From contig NZ_JACYMM010000009.1 of NCBI RefSeq assembly GCF_020858115.1, forward strand, positions 224,893-288,892: a stretch of DNA of 64,000 bases, in the 5' to 3' direction. A program made the translations under genes and the position numbers. This document shows positions 43,681-52,333 of this stretch, in pieces; position 1 is the first letter of the stretch, and each line of letters starts with the position of its first letter. The DNA is from Janthinobacterium sp. FW305-129 (GTDB lineage Bacteria; Pseudomonadota; Gammaproteobacteria; Burkholderiales; Burkholderiaceae_D). Under the pieces are notes generated by a model that saw only the letters and a program-made list of their open reading frames with translations, searched no databases and was not told the origin of the DNA.

Positions 43681-44706
43681 ATGTCACAGCACACCACCCT
43701 GATGCTCATGCTCGCCTGCGCCGGCCTGCTGCCCGCCTGCGGCCACCTGCCCGGTCCGGCCAGCCAGGCCAATCATGCTGCGCCGCCCCAGGCGCGCACC
43801 GAAGACAGCGCCGCAGCGCGCAGCGCCGCCTTCTGCAAGCTGGGCAAGCGCATGCAGGAACTGGGCGACCCGCGCGCGGCGCAGGCCGCCTACCGCGAAG
43901 CGCTGCTGCTTGAGCCCGGCTCGTCCGATGCGCGCAATGGCGCCGCCGTGCTGCACGCGCAGCTGGGCCAGCTGGAAACGGCGCGCGCCATGCTGCAGGC
44001 GCTGGCGCAGGAAGCGCCCACGGCCAGGGCGTACAACAACCTCGGCTATGTGCTGTACCTGCAGGGAGAGTATGCCCAGGCGGCGGCCGTGCTGCGCCAG
44101 TCGCTGCAGCTCGACAATGGCCAGCAGCCGGCACGCGCCAATCTGGAGCTGGCCATCGCGGCGCTGGCGCGCAGTGTCAGCACGGTCGATGCCGTCGATG
44201 CCACCGCGGAGGCCATCGCGCCCGACCTGGCGCCCAAGCCGGCGGCACCGGCCAGCCGCTTGCAGCTGACGCAATTGCAGCCGAATATCTTTGCGCTGAG
44301 CTGGCGCGATGCTCCCGTGGCGCCACGCGCCGCCGTGCCCGTTCCCGTGAAGCTGGCAGCGCCGCTGGCGCCGGCGGCCCCCCTGCCACGGCTGGAAGTC
44401 ATCAACGGCAATGGCGAAACGGGCATGGCGGCGCGCATGCGCGGCATGCTCGGCGGCATGGGCATCAGCGTGCTGCGGCTGGGCAACCAGCGGCCGTACG
44501 GCGTCCAGGCCAGCAGCATCGTCTACCGCCCCGGCCATGCGCAGGCGGCCGCCGCCCTGGCCCTGGCCTTGGGCGGCATGCCGCAGCTGCAGGCGGCGGA
44601 CGGTGGCGGCATCGGCGCGGGCGCCGACCTGCGTTTATTGCTGGGCAAGGATGCGGCGGCCAGCCTGCGCGCGCCGGACGTGCGCCTGGCATCGAACGCG
44701 CAGTAA
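43681..44706 (+). CDS. TPR lipoprotein with LytR_C domain (TadD-like)
   Basis: 341 aa. Lipoprotein signal with lipobox LLPAC (Cys near 20). TPR units cover about residues 45-165 (ELGDPRAAQAAYREALLLEPGSSDARNGAAVL, YNNLGYVLYLQGEYAQAAAVLRQSL). After an Ala/Pro-rich linker, a LytR_C-like domain (about 235-325) starts LEVINGNGETGMAARMRGML. TadD proteins of other loci are TPR lipoproteins; the added LytR_C part, associated with cell-wall or envelope proteins, is a variation. Last gene of the Tad operon, 13 bp after tadC. Confidence 0.87.
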   Translation: MSQHTTLMLMLACAGLLPACGHLPGPASQANHAAPPQARTEDSAAARSAAFCKLGKRMQELGDPRAAQAAYREALLLEPGSSDARNGAAVLHAQLGQLETARAMLQALAQEAPTARAYNNLGYVLYLQGEYAQAAAVLRQSLQLDNGQQPARANLELAIAALARSVSTVDAVDATAEAIAPDLAPKPAAPASRLQLTQLQPNIFALSWRDAPVAPRAAVPVPVKLAAPLAPAAPLPRLEVINGNGETGMAARMRGMLGGMGISVLRLGNQRPYGVQASSIVYRPGHAQAAAALALALGGMPQLQAADGGGIGAGADLRLLLGKDAAASLRAPDVRLASNAQ

Positions 44707-44714
44707 CGGCGGCG

Positions 44715-45236
44715 TCAGCGCGGCAGCAGGCGGCGGTCGGCGGGATTGATCAGGAAGCCTTGCAGGATATCCTGCAGTTGCGGCAGCTTCGCCACGTAGG
44801 CGGGAATGCCCAGCTGGCGCGCGCCGAAGTAGTGGGCGATGATGTCGCCCTGCTGTTCCATGTTGAAGTCGGACAGGATGCCGCCGGCCTGCGCGTCGTA
44901 GCGGTAGGCGCGCTGCCGGATGTAGCCGCCGCACAGCGCCAGCAGCACGCCATGCAGCAGCACGCCGTAGCCGAGCTGGTACTGCCACACGTGCACCATC
45001 TCGTGGATGAAGAACAGCTTGCCGCTGTTGCCTTCGCGGGAAAAGTCGTCGCGGTACTGGGCCGGCATGAAGTGCAGGCTGCCGCGCGGCGTCATCGCCG
45101 TGTTCTGGTCCTGCAGGCCGAACGGTAGAAAGGAGCCGCGCACGACGCGCACGCGCGCGTAGTCGATGGCGCCCTGGAAGACGCTGCGGGCCATGGCGGT
45201 TTCGCCGATGGTGAGGGGGCGGCGCAAGACGCGCAT
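44715..45236 (-). CDS. Putative zinc-binding protein, vgr-related family
   Basis: 173 aa. Contains FFIHEMVHVWQYQLG, an HExxH motif near residue 78 typical of zinc peptidases, preceded by a conserved-looking region (RPLTIGETAMARSVFQGAIDYARVRVV ... NTAMTPRGSLHFMP). I recall close relatives annotated as vgr-related or Rhs element Vgr proteins in Burkholderiales, without a demonstrated function. No signal peptide; a hydrophobic stretch around residue 93 (VLLHGVLLALCGG) may be membrane-associated. It stands alone between the Tad operon, with which it converges, and eda. Confidence 0.72.
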   Translation of the reverse strand: MRVLRRPLTIGETAMARSVFQGAIDYARVRVVRGSFLPFGLQDQNTAMTPRGSLHFMPAQYRDDFSREGNSGKLFFIHEMVHVWQYQLGYGVLLHGVLLALCGGYIRQRAYRYDAQAGGILSDFNMEQQGDIIAHYFGARQLGIPAYVAKLPQLQDILQGFLINPADRRLLPR

Positions 45237-45293
45237 GGCACTCCGTCAAAAGAAAGAAGCGGCAGACATGCAAGCTTGCCGCTCCGGTGCCGC

Positions 45294-45923
45294 TTACGCG
45301 GATCGTAAACCGCTGGCAGCTTTCGCGATTTCCGTGATGCGGTCCCAGTTGCCGGCCGCAATCGCGTCTTTCGGCGTCAGCCACGAGCCGCCCACGCAGG
45401 CGACGTTCTTGCACGCCAGGAACTGCGACGCCGTCTCTTGCGAGATGCCGCCCGTCGGGCAGAACGTGATGTCCGGCAGCGGGCCATAGATGGCGTTGAG
45501 CATGCCGATGCCGCCGGCCGGCACGGCCGGGAACAATTTCAGCTGCTGGAAGCCTTTTTCGCGTGCCGCCATCACTTCGCCGGGCGTCATCACGCCTGGC
45601 AGCAAGGGCAGGCCGCTGCTTTTCGCCGCCGCCACCAGGGCCGACGTCAGTCCCGGCGAGACGCCGAAGACGGCGCCCGCATCGCGTGCCTGGGCAAATT
45701 CCTCGGGACGGGTCAAGGTGCCGACGCCAACGATGGCGCCCGGCACGGCCGACATGGCGCGGATCGCTTCCAGGCCATGCCTGGTGCGCAGGGTTACTTC
45801 CAGCACGCGGATACCGCCCGCCACCAGCGCGCGCGCCAGCGGTACGGCGTGGTCAGGGTCGTCGATCGCAATCACGGGGATCACGCTCGAGGTGCGCATA
45901 ATTTCCAGTAGTGTCATGGTCAT
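45294..45923 (-). CDS. eda: KDPG/KHG aldolase
   Basis: 209 aa class I aldolase that splits 2-keto-3-deoxy-6-phosphogluconate into pyruvate and glyceraldehyde-3-phosphate, the last Entner-Doudoroff step. The Schiff-base Lys is in QQLKLFPA (about residue 130). The Glu of VLEVTLRT (about 42) and the phosphate-binding FCPTGGIS also fit. Only 3 bp separate it from the edd stop, so edd-eda form one operon under the HexR-like box before edd. Function is secure. Confidence 0.97.
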   Translation of the reverse strand: MTMTLLEIMRTSSVIPVIAIDDPDHAVPLARALVAGGIRVLEVTLRTRHGLEAIRAMSAVPGAIVGVGTLTRPEEFAQARDAGAVFGVSPGLTSALVAAAKSSGLPLLPGVMTPGEVMAAREKGFQQLKLFPAVPAGGIGMLNAIYGPLPDITFCPTGGISQETASQFLACKNVACVGGSWLTPKDAIAAGNWDRITEIAKAASGLRSA

Positions 45924-45926
45924 CTC

Positions 45927-47840
45927 TTATTTCCTAGCCAAAAAGTCTTCATCGGAACCCGGTACGGTATCACCGACATTGTCGGCGTCGTGCAAGGCGA
46001 CGGTGGTGGGAATCGGCGACGGCAGGCCGAAGGTGGTGGCACCCTCTTCCGCCGCGCTGACGGTGGAACGGAACATGGAAAACAGCTCGCGGCCCATGCC
46101 GACGTGGTTCGGCGACAGGTCGGCCGTGACCAGCGCACGCGCGTGCCAGACGTCGGCCGGCACCAGCGCCTCCAGTACGCCCGTAAAGGCGTCGAGGCGG
46201 ATGATGTCGCCGTCGCGCACGAGGCCCAGCGGGCCGCCGGCGAGGATTTCAGGCGAGACGTGGATGGCGGCCGGCACCTTGCCCGACGCGCCCGACATGC
46301 GGCCATCGGTGACCAGCGCCACGTGGCGGCCCGCATCCTGCAGGTTGGCCAGCGCGGGCGTCAGCGCATGCAGTTCCGGCATGCCGTTGGCGCGCGGGCC
46401 CTGGAAGCGCAGCACGGCGACGAAGTCGCGGTCCAGCGTTCCGGCCTTGTAGGCGGCCATGAAGTCTTCCTGCGAATTGAATACCAGCGCCGGCGCTTCA
46501 ACCGTGCGGTGCTGCGGCTTGACGGCCGAGACCTTCATCACGGCGCGGCCCAGGTTGCCCGCCACCAGGACCATGCCGCCGTCCGGCGCGAACGGGTTCG
46601 AGGCGGGGCGCAGCACGTTTTCGTCGGCGCTGGCGGCCGGCGCGTCTTTCCAGAAGACCTTGCCGTCTTCGCCCAGGAACGGCTCCATGCAGTGCGCGCG
46701 CAAGCCGTGGCCCAGGATGGTGTTGACGTCTTCGTGCAGCAAGCCCGCGTCCAGCAGTTCGCGGATCAGATAACCGGTGCCGCCGGCCGCGTGGAAATGG
46801 TTCACGTCGGCGTCGCCGTTCGGGTAGATGCGCGTGAGCATCGGCACGATGGCCGACAGTTCATTGAAATCGTTCCAGTCGATGACGATGCCGGCCGCCT
46901 TGGCGATCGCGACCAGGTGCAGGGTGTGGTTGGTCGAACCGCCCGTGGCCAGCAAGCCGACGACGGCGTTGACGATACATTTCTCGTCAACAATATGACC
47001 GACTGGCAAGTAATTGGCGCTTTGCGCCGTGATGCCGGCCGCGCGCTGGGCGGCGGCTTTGGTCAGCGCATCGCGCAGCGGCGTGTTCGGCGTGATGAAG
47101 GCGGCGCCCGGCAAGTGCAGGCCCATCACTTCCATCAGCATCTGGTTGCTGTTGGCCGTACCATAAAAAGTACAGGTGCCGGCGCCGTGGTAGGCTTTCG
47201 ATTCGCCTTCGAGCAAATCTTCGCGCGTGGCCTTGCCTTGCGCATATAACTGGCGCACCTTGGCTTTTTCCTGGTTCGACAGGCCCGACGTCATCGGACC
47301 GGCCGGCACGAAGACGGCCGGCAAGTGGCCGAAGTGCAACGCACCGATCAGCAGGCCCGGCACGATCTTGTCGCACACGCCCAGGTACAGGGCGGCGTCG
47401 AACATATTATGCGACAGCGCCACGGCGGTCGACATGGCGATGGTGTCGCGCGAGAACAGCGACAATTCCATGCCCGGCTGGCCCTGCGTCACGCCATCGC
47501 ACATGGCGGGAACGCCGCCGGCGAACTGGGCGACGGCGCCCACTTCGCGCACGGCTTGCTTGATGATCTGCGGGAAGCCTTCAAAGGGCTGGTGCGCCGA
47601 CAGCATGTCGTTGTACGACGAGACGATGGCGACGGACGGCTTCTTGTATTCCTTCAGCGACAGCTTGTCGTTGGCGGGAAAAGCGGCAAAGCCGTGCGCC
47701 AGGTTAGTACACGACAGGGCGCCGCGCTGCACGCCCTGGATGCGGGCCGCATCCAGATGCGCCAGGTAGGCGCCGCGCGATGGCCGGCTGCGCGCGATGA
47801 TGCGCGCTGTTACGGATTCGACTACTGGATGCAGCGCCAT
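45927..47840 (-). CDS. edd: 6-phosphogluconate dehydratase
   Basis: 637 aa IlvD/Edd-family dehydratase that converts 6-phosphogluconate to KDPG. Iron-sulfur ligands lie in [10 protein letters not shown] and [11 protein letters not shown], and a third Cys region ([16 protein letters not shown]) is present. The C-terminal half carries [22 protein letters not shown]. The ATG at 47840 has AAGGAAA eight bases upstream; longer in-frame reading would cross the HexR-like box. Length is normal (E. coli 603; many proteobacteria slightly longer). First gene of edd-eda. Confidence 0.97.
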   Translation of the reverse strand: MALHPVVESVTARIIARSRPSRGAYLAHLDAARIQGVQRGALSCTNLAHGFAAFPANDKLSLKEYKKPSVAIVSSYNDMLSAHQPFEGFPQIIKQAVREVGAVAQFAGGVPAMCDGVTQGQPGMELSLFSRDTIAMSTAVALSHNMFDAALYLGVCDKIVPGLLIGALHFGHLPAVFVPAGPMTSGLSNQEKAKVRQLYAQGKATREDLLEGESKAYHGAGTCTFYGTANSNQMLMEVMGLHLPGAAFITPNTPLRDALTKAAAQRAAGITAQSANYLPVGHIVDEKCIVNAVVGLLATGGSTNHTLHLVAIAKAAGIVIDWNDFNELSAIVPMLTRIYPNGDADVNHFHAAGGTGYLIRELLDAGLLHEDVNTILGHGLRAHCMEPFLGEDGKVFWKDAPAASADENVLRPASNPFAPDGGMVLVAGNLGRAVMKVSAVKPQHRTVEAPALVFNSQEDFMAAYKAGTLDRDFVAVLRFQGPRANGMPELHALTPALANLQDAGRHVALVTDGRMSGASGKVPAAIHVSPEILAGGPLGLVRDGDIIRLDAFTGVLEALVPADVWHARALVTADLSPNHVGMGRELFSMFRSTVSAAEEGATTFGLPSPIPTTVALHDADNVGDTVPGSDEDFLARK

Positions 47841-47868
47841 ATGGATTTCCTTAAAAATGAGTATTTCG

Positions 47869-47883
47869 TGAAATTTTACTACA
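47869..47883 (-). promoter_or_regulatory. HexR-like operator before edd
   Basis: On the - strand TGTAGTAAAATTTCA, 29 bp before the edd ATG. It matches the HexR palindrome TGTAATTAAATTACA in 11 of 15 positions and is nearly identical to the first zwf box in this window (14 of 15). Confidence 0.75.
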
Positions 47884-48059
47884 AAATACTGAAGAAGACG
47901 CACTCTTGCATGGGCAAACAACACAAATAAGCCACGGATTGCGGCATATCAAAGCAAATCCATGAAATATCGCGTACCAGCACCTGCTGACACATCCCTT
48001 ATGTATCACTGGTGCAATCGCTAAAAAAAGCACAACAAAATCGGCTTGACATCACAAAC

Positions 48060-48074
48060 TGTAGTGAAATTACG
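48060..48074 (+). promoter_or_regulatory. HexR-like operator before pgi
   Basis: TGTAGTGAAATTACG matches the HexR consensus in 12 of 15 positions. It lies about 100 bp before the pgi start, just after a TTGACA hexamer, where bound repressor could block RNA polymerase. Confidence 0.75.
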
Positions 48075-48176
48075 TTTTTCTGATGTATTATTCTCACACC
48101 AACGCCGGAACCGCTGTTCGCCACGACGAACGCGCCGCGCTCCTTTCAACCGAGACAAGCACCCAAGCCGACCGCC

Positions 48177-49841
48177 ATGCGCCAGCCAGCACCTACTCCT
48201 GCCATCACCGCCACCGCCAGTTTCCAGTCCCTGCAAGCGCATGGCGCCAGCCTGCGCGAAGTGCATCTGCGCCAGCTGTTCGCCGCCGACCCCGCGCGTT
48301 TCTCGACGATGACGGTCGATGCGGCCGGCCTGCTGCTCGATTACTCGAAGAACCGGGTCGACGCCACCGCCATGGCGCTGCTGATGGACCTGGCGCGCGA
48401 GCGCGGCGTGGAAGCGCAGCGCGAAGCGATGTTCACCGGCGAGAAAATCAATCTTACCGAACATCGGGCCGTTCTGCATACGGCCTTGCGCGCGCCACGC
48501 GGCACGAAACTGGTGGTCGATGGCCAGGATATCGATGCCGACGTGCAAGATGTGCTGCAACGCGTCAAAGCGTTTACGGACAAGGTGCGCAATGGCAGCT
48601 GGCTCGGCTACACGGGCAAACCGATTTGCGACATCGTCAACATCGGCATCGGCGGCTCGGACCTGGGACCGAAGATGGCTTGCCTGGCGCTGCGCTCCTA
48701 CGCCAACCCGGGCCTGGAAATGCACTTTGTTTCCAACGTCGACGGCCACGACATGGAAGCGACCCTGTCCAAGGTCGATCCGGAAACCACCCTGTTCATC
48801 GTGGCCTCGAAAACCTTTGTTACCGCTGAAACCATGCTCAACGCCAACACGGCGCGCGCCTGGTTCCTGCTGGAAGGCGAAGAGAAGGATCTGGCGCAAC
48901 ACTTTGTGGCCGTGTCGACCAACACGCAAGCCATCGTCGACTTCGGCATTGCGCCGGAAAACATGTTCCCGTTCTGGGACTGGGTCGGCGGCCGTTACTC
49001 CGTCTGGTCGTCGATCGGCCTGGCCGTGGCGCTGTCCGTGGGCTTTGAATACTTCAGCGATTTCCTGGCCGGCGCGCATGCGATGGATCAGCACTTCCGC
49101 CAGGCCCCGCTGGAAGACAACATGCCCGTGGTGCTGGCCATGGTGGGCTTCTGGAACCGCCAGTTCCTCGATTGCGGCTCCGTTTCCATCGCGCCCTACC
49201 ACCAGGACCTGAGCCGCTTTGCTGCCTATCTGCAACAGCTGGACATGGAAAGCAACGGCAAACGCGTCACCAAGGATGGCGTGCCCGTCGACGTGCCGAC
49301 CGGCCCCGTCATCTGGGGCGATTGCGGCACGAATGCCCAGCACGCATATTTCCAGCTGCTGCACCAGGGCACGGACATCACGCCCATCGACTTTATTGCC
49401 GCCCTGCGCGCCACGCACGACTTGCCCGGCCACCACGACGCCCTGCTCGCGAACTGCTTCGCCCAGTCGGAAGCCTTCATGACGGGCAAGACGGCCGAGG
49501 AAGTGCGCCTTGACTTGCAGGCGCAGGGCTTGCCGGAAAGCGAAATCGAAGCGCTGGTGCCGCACAAGACTTTCCCTGGCAACCGCCCCAGCAACACCAT
49601 TTTGATGGACCAGCTGACCCCGACCACCCTGGGCGCCCTGATCGCGCTGTACGAACACAAGACCTTCGTGCAGGGCGTCTTGTGGAACGTCAACAGTTTC
49701 GACCAGTGGGGCGTGGAACTGGGCAAGGTGCTGGCGAAGAAAATCCAGGCCGAATTGACGGGCGAAGCCCGTCCCGACCACCACGACAGCTCGACCAATG
49801 GCTTGATTGCCCTGGCTAAAGCAGCAAAAGCAGCATACTAA
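48177..49841 (+). CDS. pgi: Glucose-6-phosphate isomerase
   Basis: 554 aa. Interconverts glucose-6-phosphate and fructose-6-phosphate, returning fructose-phosphate to the Entner-Doudoroff cycle. Signatures: IGIGGSDLGPKM (phosphate loop), VASKTFVTAETMLNA, WVGGRYSVWSSIGL, and NSFDQWGVELGK with catalytic residues. Length matches the E. coli enzyme (549). The next gene starts ten bases later. Control by HexR is predicted from the box upstream. Confidence 0.97.
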   Translation: MRQPAPTPAITATASFQSLQAHGASLREVHLRQLFAADPARFSTMTVDAAGLLLDYSKNRVDATAMALLMDLARERGVEAQREAMFTGEKINLTEHRAVLHTALRAPRGTKLVVDGQDIDADVQDVLQRVKAFTDKVRNGSWLGYTGKPICDIVNIGIGGSDLGPKMACLALRSYANPGLEMHFVSNVDGHDMEATLSKVDPETTLFIVASKTFVTAETMLNANTARAWFLLEGEEKDLAQHFVAVSTNTQAIVDFGIAPENMFPFWDWVGGRYSVWSSIGLAVALSVGFEYFSDFLAGAHAMDQHFRQAPLEDNMPVVLAMVGFWNRQFLDCGSVSIAPYHQDLSRFAAYLQQLDMESNGKRVTKDGVPVDVPTGPVIWGDCGTNAQHAYFQLLHQGTDITPIDFIAALRATHDLPGHHDALLANCFAQSEAFMTGKTAEEVRLDLQAQGLPESEIEALVPHKTFPGNRPSNTILMDQLTPTTLGALIALYEHKTFVQGVLWNVNSFDQWGVELGKVLAKKIQAELTGEARPDHHDSSTNGLIALAKAAKAAY

Positions 49842-49851
49842 AAAGAGATAG

Positions 49852-50748
49852 ATGAATATTTACGAAATCAAGGTAGTCAGCGACAAGCCCATGCAAGTGG
49901 GCGAATGCCCGCTATGGCATGGCAAGGAAGCGGCCCTGTACTGGGTCGACATCGATGGCCGTGCCGTGCACCGCTTGCACCCGGCCAGCGGCAAGCATGC
50001 GCAGTGGAACATGCCGACGGAACCGTCGGCACTGGCCATCAACGCCGGCGGCGGCCTGATCGTCGCCTTGCGCAGCGGCTTTGCCCACCTGGACACGAAG
50101 ACGGGCAGCCTGGCGGAAATCGCCCCGGCGCCGTTCGACATGGCCACCACGCGCTTCAACGATGGCAAGGTCGATCCGGCTGGCCGCTTCTGGGTCGGCA
50201 CGATATTCGAGCCGCGCAGCGCCGATGCGGCGGAAATGTTCGTACTGGAAAAGGGACAAGTGCGCAAGGTCTGGTCGGGCGGCATGACGGTGTCGAACGG
50301 CCTGGGCTTCAGTCCCGACGGGCACACCATGTACCACGCGGATACCACCACGCACCGCATCGACCGCTTCGACTTCGACGCGGCCACGGGTGCCATTTCC
50401 GCGCCGCAACCGTTCCAACGCTTTTCCATGGACAAGAAAGCGTTTGATTACGGCGGACGCCCCGATGGCGCGGCCGTCGACAGCGAAGGCAATTACTGGT
50501 CGGCCATGTTTGAAGGGGGCAAGATCTTGCGCTTCGCCCCCGATGGCCATCTGCTTGGCGAAATTACCGTGCCCGTGCGGTGCCCCACCATGGTGACCTT
50601 TGGCGGCCCCGACCTGCGCACCCTGTACATCACCAGCGCCAGCCACAACAGGTCAGACGCAGAAATCGCCGATTACCCGCTGACGGGCCACGTGCTGTCC
50701 GTGCGCGTGGACGTGGCGGGCCAGCCGGAAACGGCTTACCAGGCGTAA
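49852..50748 (+). CDS. SMP-30/gluconolactonase family protein
   Basis: 298 aa six-bladed propeller. Metal ligands expected for the family are visible: Glu in VGECPLWHG near residue 17, Asn in TTRFNDGKVDPAGRFWVGT near residue 102, and VSNGLGFSPDGHTMYHADT (Asn/Asp near 148 and 205). Members hydrolyse sugar lactones. Being in the pgi transcription unit beside zwf and edd, it probably opens 6-phosphogluconolactone or gluconolactone, replacing the missing pgl; this is inferred from context. It ends before a strong terminator. Confidence 0.88.
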   Translation: MNIYEIKVVSDKPMQVGECPLWHGKEAALYWVDIDGRAVHRLHPASGKHAQWNMPTEPSALAINAGGGLIVALRSGFAHLDTKTGSLAEIAPAPFDMATTRFNDGKVDPAGRFWVGTIFEPRSADAAEMFVLEKGQVRKVWSGGMTVSNGLGFSPDGHTMYHADTTTHRIDRFDFDAATGAISAPQPFQRFSMDKKAFDYGGRPDGAAVDSEGNYWSAMFEGGKILRFAPDGHLLGEITVPVRCPTMVTFGGPDLRTLYITSASHNRSDAEIADYPLTGHVLSVRVDVAGQPETAYQA

Positions 50749-50763
50749 TCGTTTGCCAACATG

Positions 50764-50800
50764 AAAAAGCGCCGGACCCTCGCGGGTGCCGGCGCTTTTT
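50764..50800. terminator. Intrinsic terminator after the gluconolactonase gene
   Basis: AAAAAGCGCCGG ... CCGGCGCTTTTT with an inner CCC/GGG extension. A/T runs on both sides make it bidirectional, serving also the converging cheV gene. Confidence 0.92.
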
Positions 50801-50817
50801 AACATGCGGCGTGCAGA

Positions 50818-51771
50818 CTAGCGGGCCAGCACCTTGCGGATGGTTTCCGCCAATTCAGCCGCTACAAACTTGGCCACATAACCGTCGGCGCCCACGCCCT
50901 TGACGTGGTCTTCGTTGGTCGAGCCCGTCAGTGACGAGTGGATAACCACGGGGATGTTGGAGAAGCGGCCGTCGTTCTTGATGTTGCGCGTCAAGGTAAA
51001 ACCATCCATTTCCGGCATTTCCAGGTCGGTCAGTACCAGCGCGACCTTGTCTTTCGCCGTCTTGCCTTCCGTGGCCGCCTGGGCCGAGATCGCTTGCAGG
51101 CGCTCCCAAGCTTCCTTGCCCGTCTTGGTCATGATGAAAGGCACACCCATCGCTTCGAGGCCCTTTTCGATCAGCGAGCGGGCCAGCGAAGAGTCGTCGG
51201 CCGCGAGGATCACGGCGCCGGCCGGCAAGCGCACTTGCGGGCCGATACTGTTTTCGTCCACGTCCGGGTCGCCCGACGGCAGCACGTTGCGCAGGATTTG
51301 TTCTACGTCAAGCACTTGCGCCAGGCGCGTCTTGTCCGTGTCGCCATCAAGGCGGGCGATGCTGGTGACGAGGCCGCCGCCGACGCTCGATTCGGCCGAC
51401 AGCACCTGGTTCCATTCCAGGCGCACGATTTCATCGACCTCTTCCACGGCAAACGCCTGTGTCGAGCGAGCAAATTCAGTCACCATCAGGATCTTCAAGC
51501 CGCTGCTCTTGCAACCGACCGCCATCGGCAAGTCGATCACGGGCACGATCTGGCCGCGGATATTGACCACGCCCAGCATGTGCGGGTGCGACCCGGCTAC
51601 CGCCGTGATGGCCGGCATTTCCATGATTTCACGGACTTTGAACACGTTGATGCCGAACAGTTCGCGGCTGGTCGAGTGATCACTGGTGCCCAGCTTGAAC
51701 AGGAACAGCTCGAATTTGTTATTGCCTGTCAGGCTGGTGCGTTCATCGACATCTTGCTGCATTGAATTCAT
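50818..51771 (-). CDS. cheV: Chemotaxis coupling protein CheV
   Basis: 317 aa. A CheW domain (about residues 20-165) with FELFLFKLG, FGINVFKVREI and GVVNIRGQIVPVIDLP is joined to a receiver domain (about 185-315). The receiver has ADDSSLARSLIEKGL, phospho-Asp in VLTDLEMPEMDGF, and Lys in GYVAKFVAAEL. It links receptors to CheA and tunes adaptation. The start has AAGGGGA nine bases upstream. It lies isolated within the carbon-metabolism cluster, with its own promoter candidate at 51896. Confidence 0.95.
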   Translation of the reverse strand: MNSMQQDVDERTSLTGNNKFELFLFKLGTSDHSTSRELFGINVFKVREIMEMPAITAVAGSHPHMLGVVNIRGQIVPVIDLPMAVGCKSSGLKILMVTEFARSTQAFAVEEVDEIVRLEWNQVLSAESSVGGGLVTSIARLDGDTDKTRLAQVLDVEQILRNVLPSGDPDVDENSIGPQVRLPAGAVILAADDSSLARSLIEKGLEAMGVPFIMTKTGKEAWERLQAISAQAATEGKTAKDKVALVLTDLEMPEMDGFTLTRNIKNDGRFSNIPVVIHSSLTGSTNEDHVKGVGADGYVAKFVAAELAETIRKVLAR

Positions 51772-51895
51772 TGTGTCCCCTTGAGCCGTCTTGTAAAGTT
51801 AAGTCTGCCTACCCCTGATGCTGCGGGCAGTGCGGACTGCACGTCGCATGGACGTCGGATGGCGGGTTCGGGGCATGGCCGGCGCTGCGGTGCAG

Positions 51896-51923
51896 TGTAT
51901 ATCGTACAACTTCGTACAACCAA
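51896..51923 (-). promoter_or_regulatory. Candidate sigma-70 promoter of cheV with direct repeat in spacer
   Basis: On the - strand TTGGTT, 16-bp spacer, TATACA. The spacer and -35 contain GTTGTACGA twice at a 10-bp period (51902-51910 and 51912-51920 on the + strand), one helical turn apart, as for a regulator binding side by side. Confidence 0.45.
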
Positions 51924-52200
51924 TAGTTGCTATCGATTCGAGCTTGAATTATACGTTTTTTTACTTTCCTCAAAGCTACTTTACGCTGCCAACGGCAATC
52001 CTGACAGCATTTCTTGATTTGCTTGTTGCTACAGCGCAAATGATGACGGAGAGAACTGGAAATTTCCCTGGCAACCATGGTTGCTTTGCAAAGCCGACAA
52101 CAGGCATGGCGCTGCGCCATCGCCGGCGAACGGCATATAATGGCCATGCCGATATCACTGGCATGCATACAGGGCAAAATGGCGACGGCAGCGGCAGGAA

Positions 52201-52215
52201 TGTAGTAAAATTTCT
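52201..52215 (+). promoter_or_regulatory. HexR-like operator 1 before zwf
   Basis: TGTAGTAAAATTTCT, 11 of 15 matches to the HexR consensus and 14 of 15 to the edd box of this window. Confidence 0.72.
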
Positions 52216-52232
52216 TGCAATTGCCTGTTCCA

Positions 52233-52247
52233 CGTAGTAAATTTACA
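52233..52247 (+). promoter_or_regulatory. HexR-like operator 2 before zwf
   Basis: CGTAGTAAATTTACA, 11 of 15 matches to the consensus, 32 bp (three helical turns) after operator 1, and just upstream of a TATAGT hexamer. Paired sites suggest cooperative repression of zwf. Confidence 0.72.
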
Positions 52248-52333
52248 CTACCGATTATAGTAGCGACAGACTGGCACTTCCGGTCGGCTTCCTCCCCGCT
52301 CCGGCCCTTTTACTTTTGCGACGACACTCACTT

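Larger units (their letters stand above)
47841..48176. other. Divergent control region between edd and pgi (336 bp)
   Basis: AT-rich compared with the flanks. Holds the HexR-like boxes at 47869-47883 (edd side) and 48060-48074 (pgi side). TTGACA at 48046-48051 and TATTAT at 48086-48091 are isolated promoter-like hexamers that do not pair at 17 bp. No gene is visible. Confidence 0.6.
51772..52333. other. 562-bp intergenic region between cheV and zwf
   Basis: Noticeably AT-rich in its right half. It contains the candidate cheV promoter (51896-51923, - strand), two HexR-like boxes (52201-52215 and 52233-52247) and TATAGT (52256-52261) as a possible zwf -10. The open frames that cross it have no recognisable protein character. 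Confidence 0.6.

Noticed and set aside
48046..48091. TTGACA and TATTAT as one pgi promoter
   Set aside because: The spacing is 34 bp, twice what sigma-70 uses. Each hexamer is noted only as an isolated match.
51818..52237. 139-codon frame in the cheV-zwf gap
   Set aside because: It spans the cheV promoter candidate and a HexR-like box, lacks a ribosome site, and changes composition midway.
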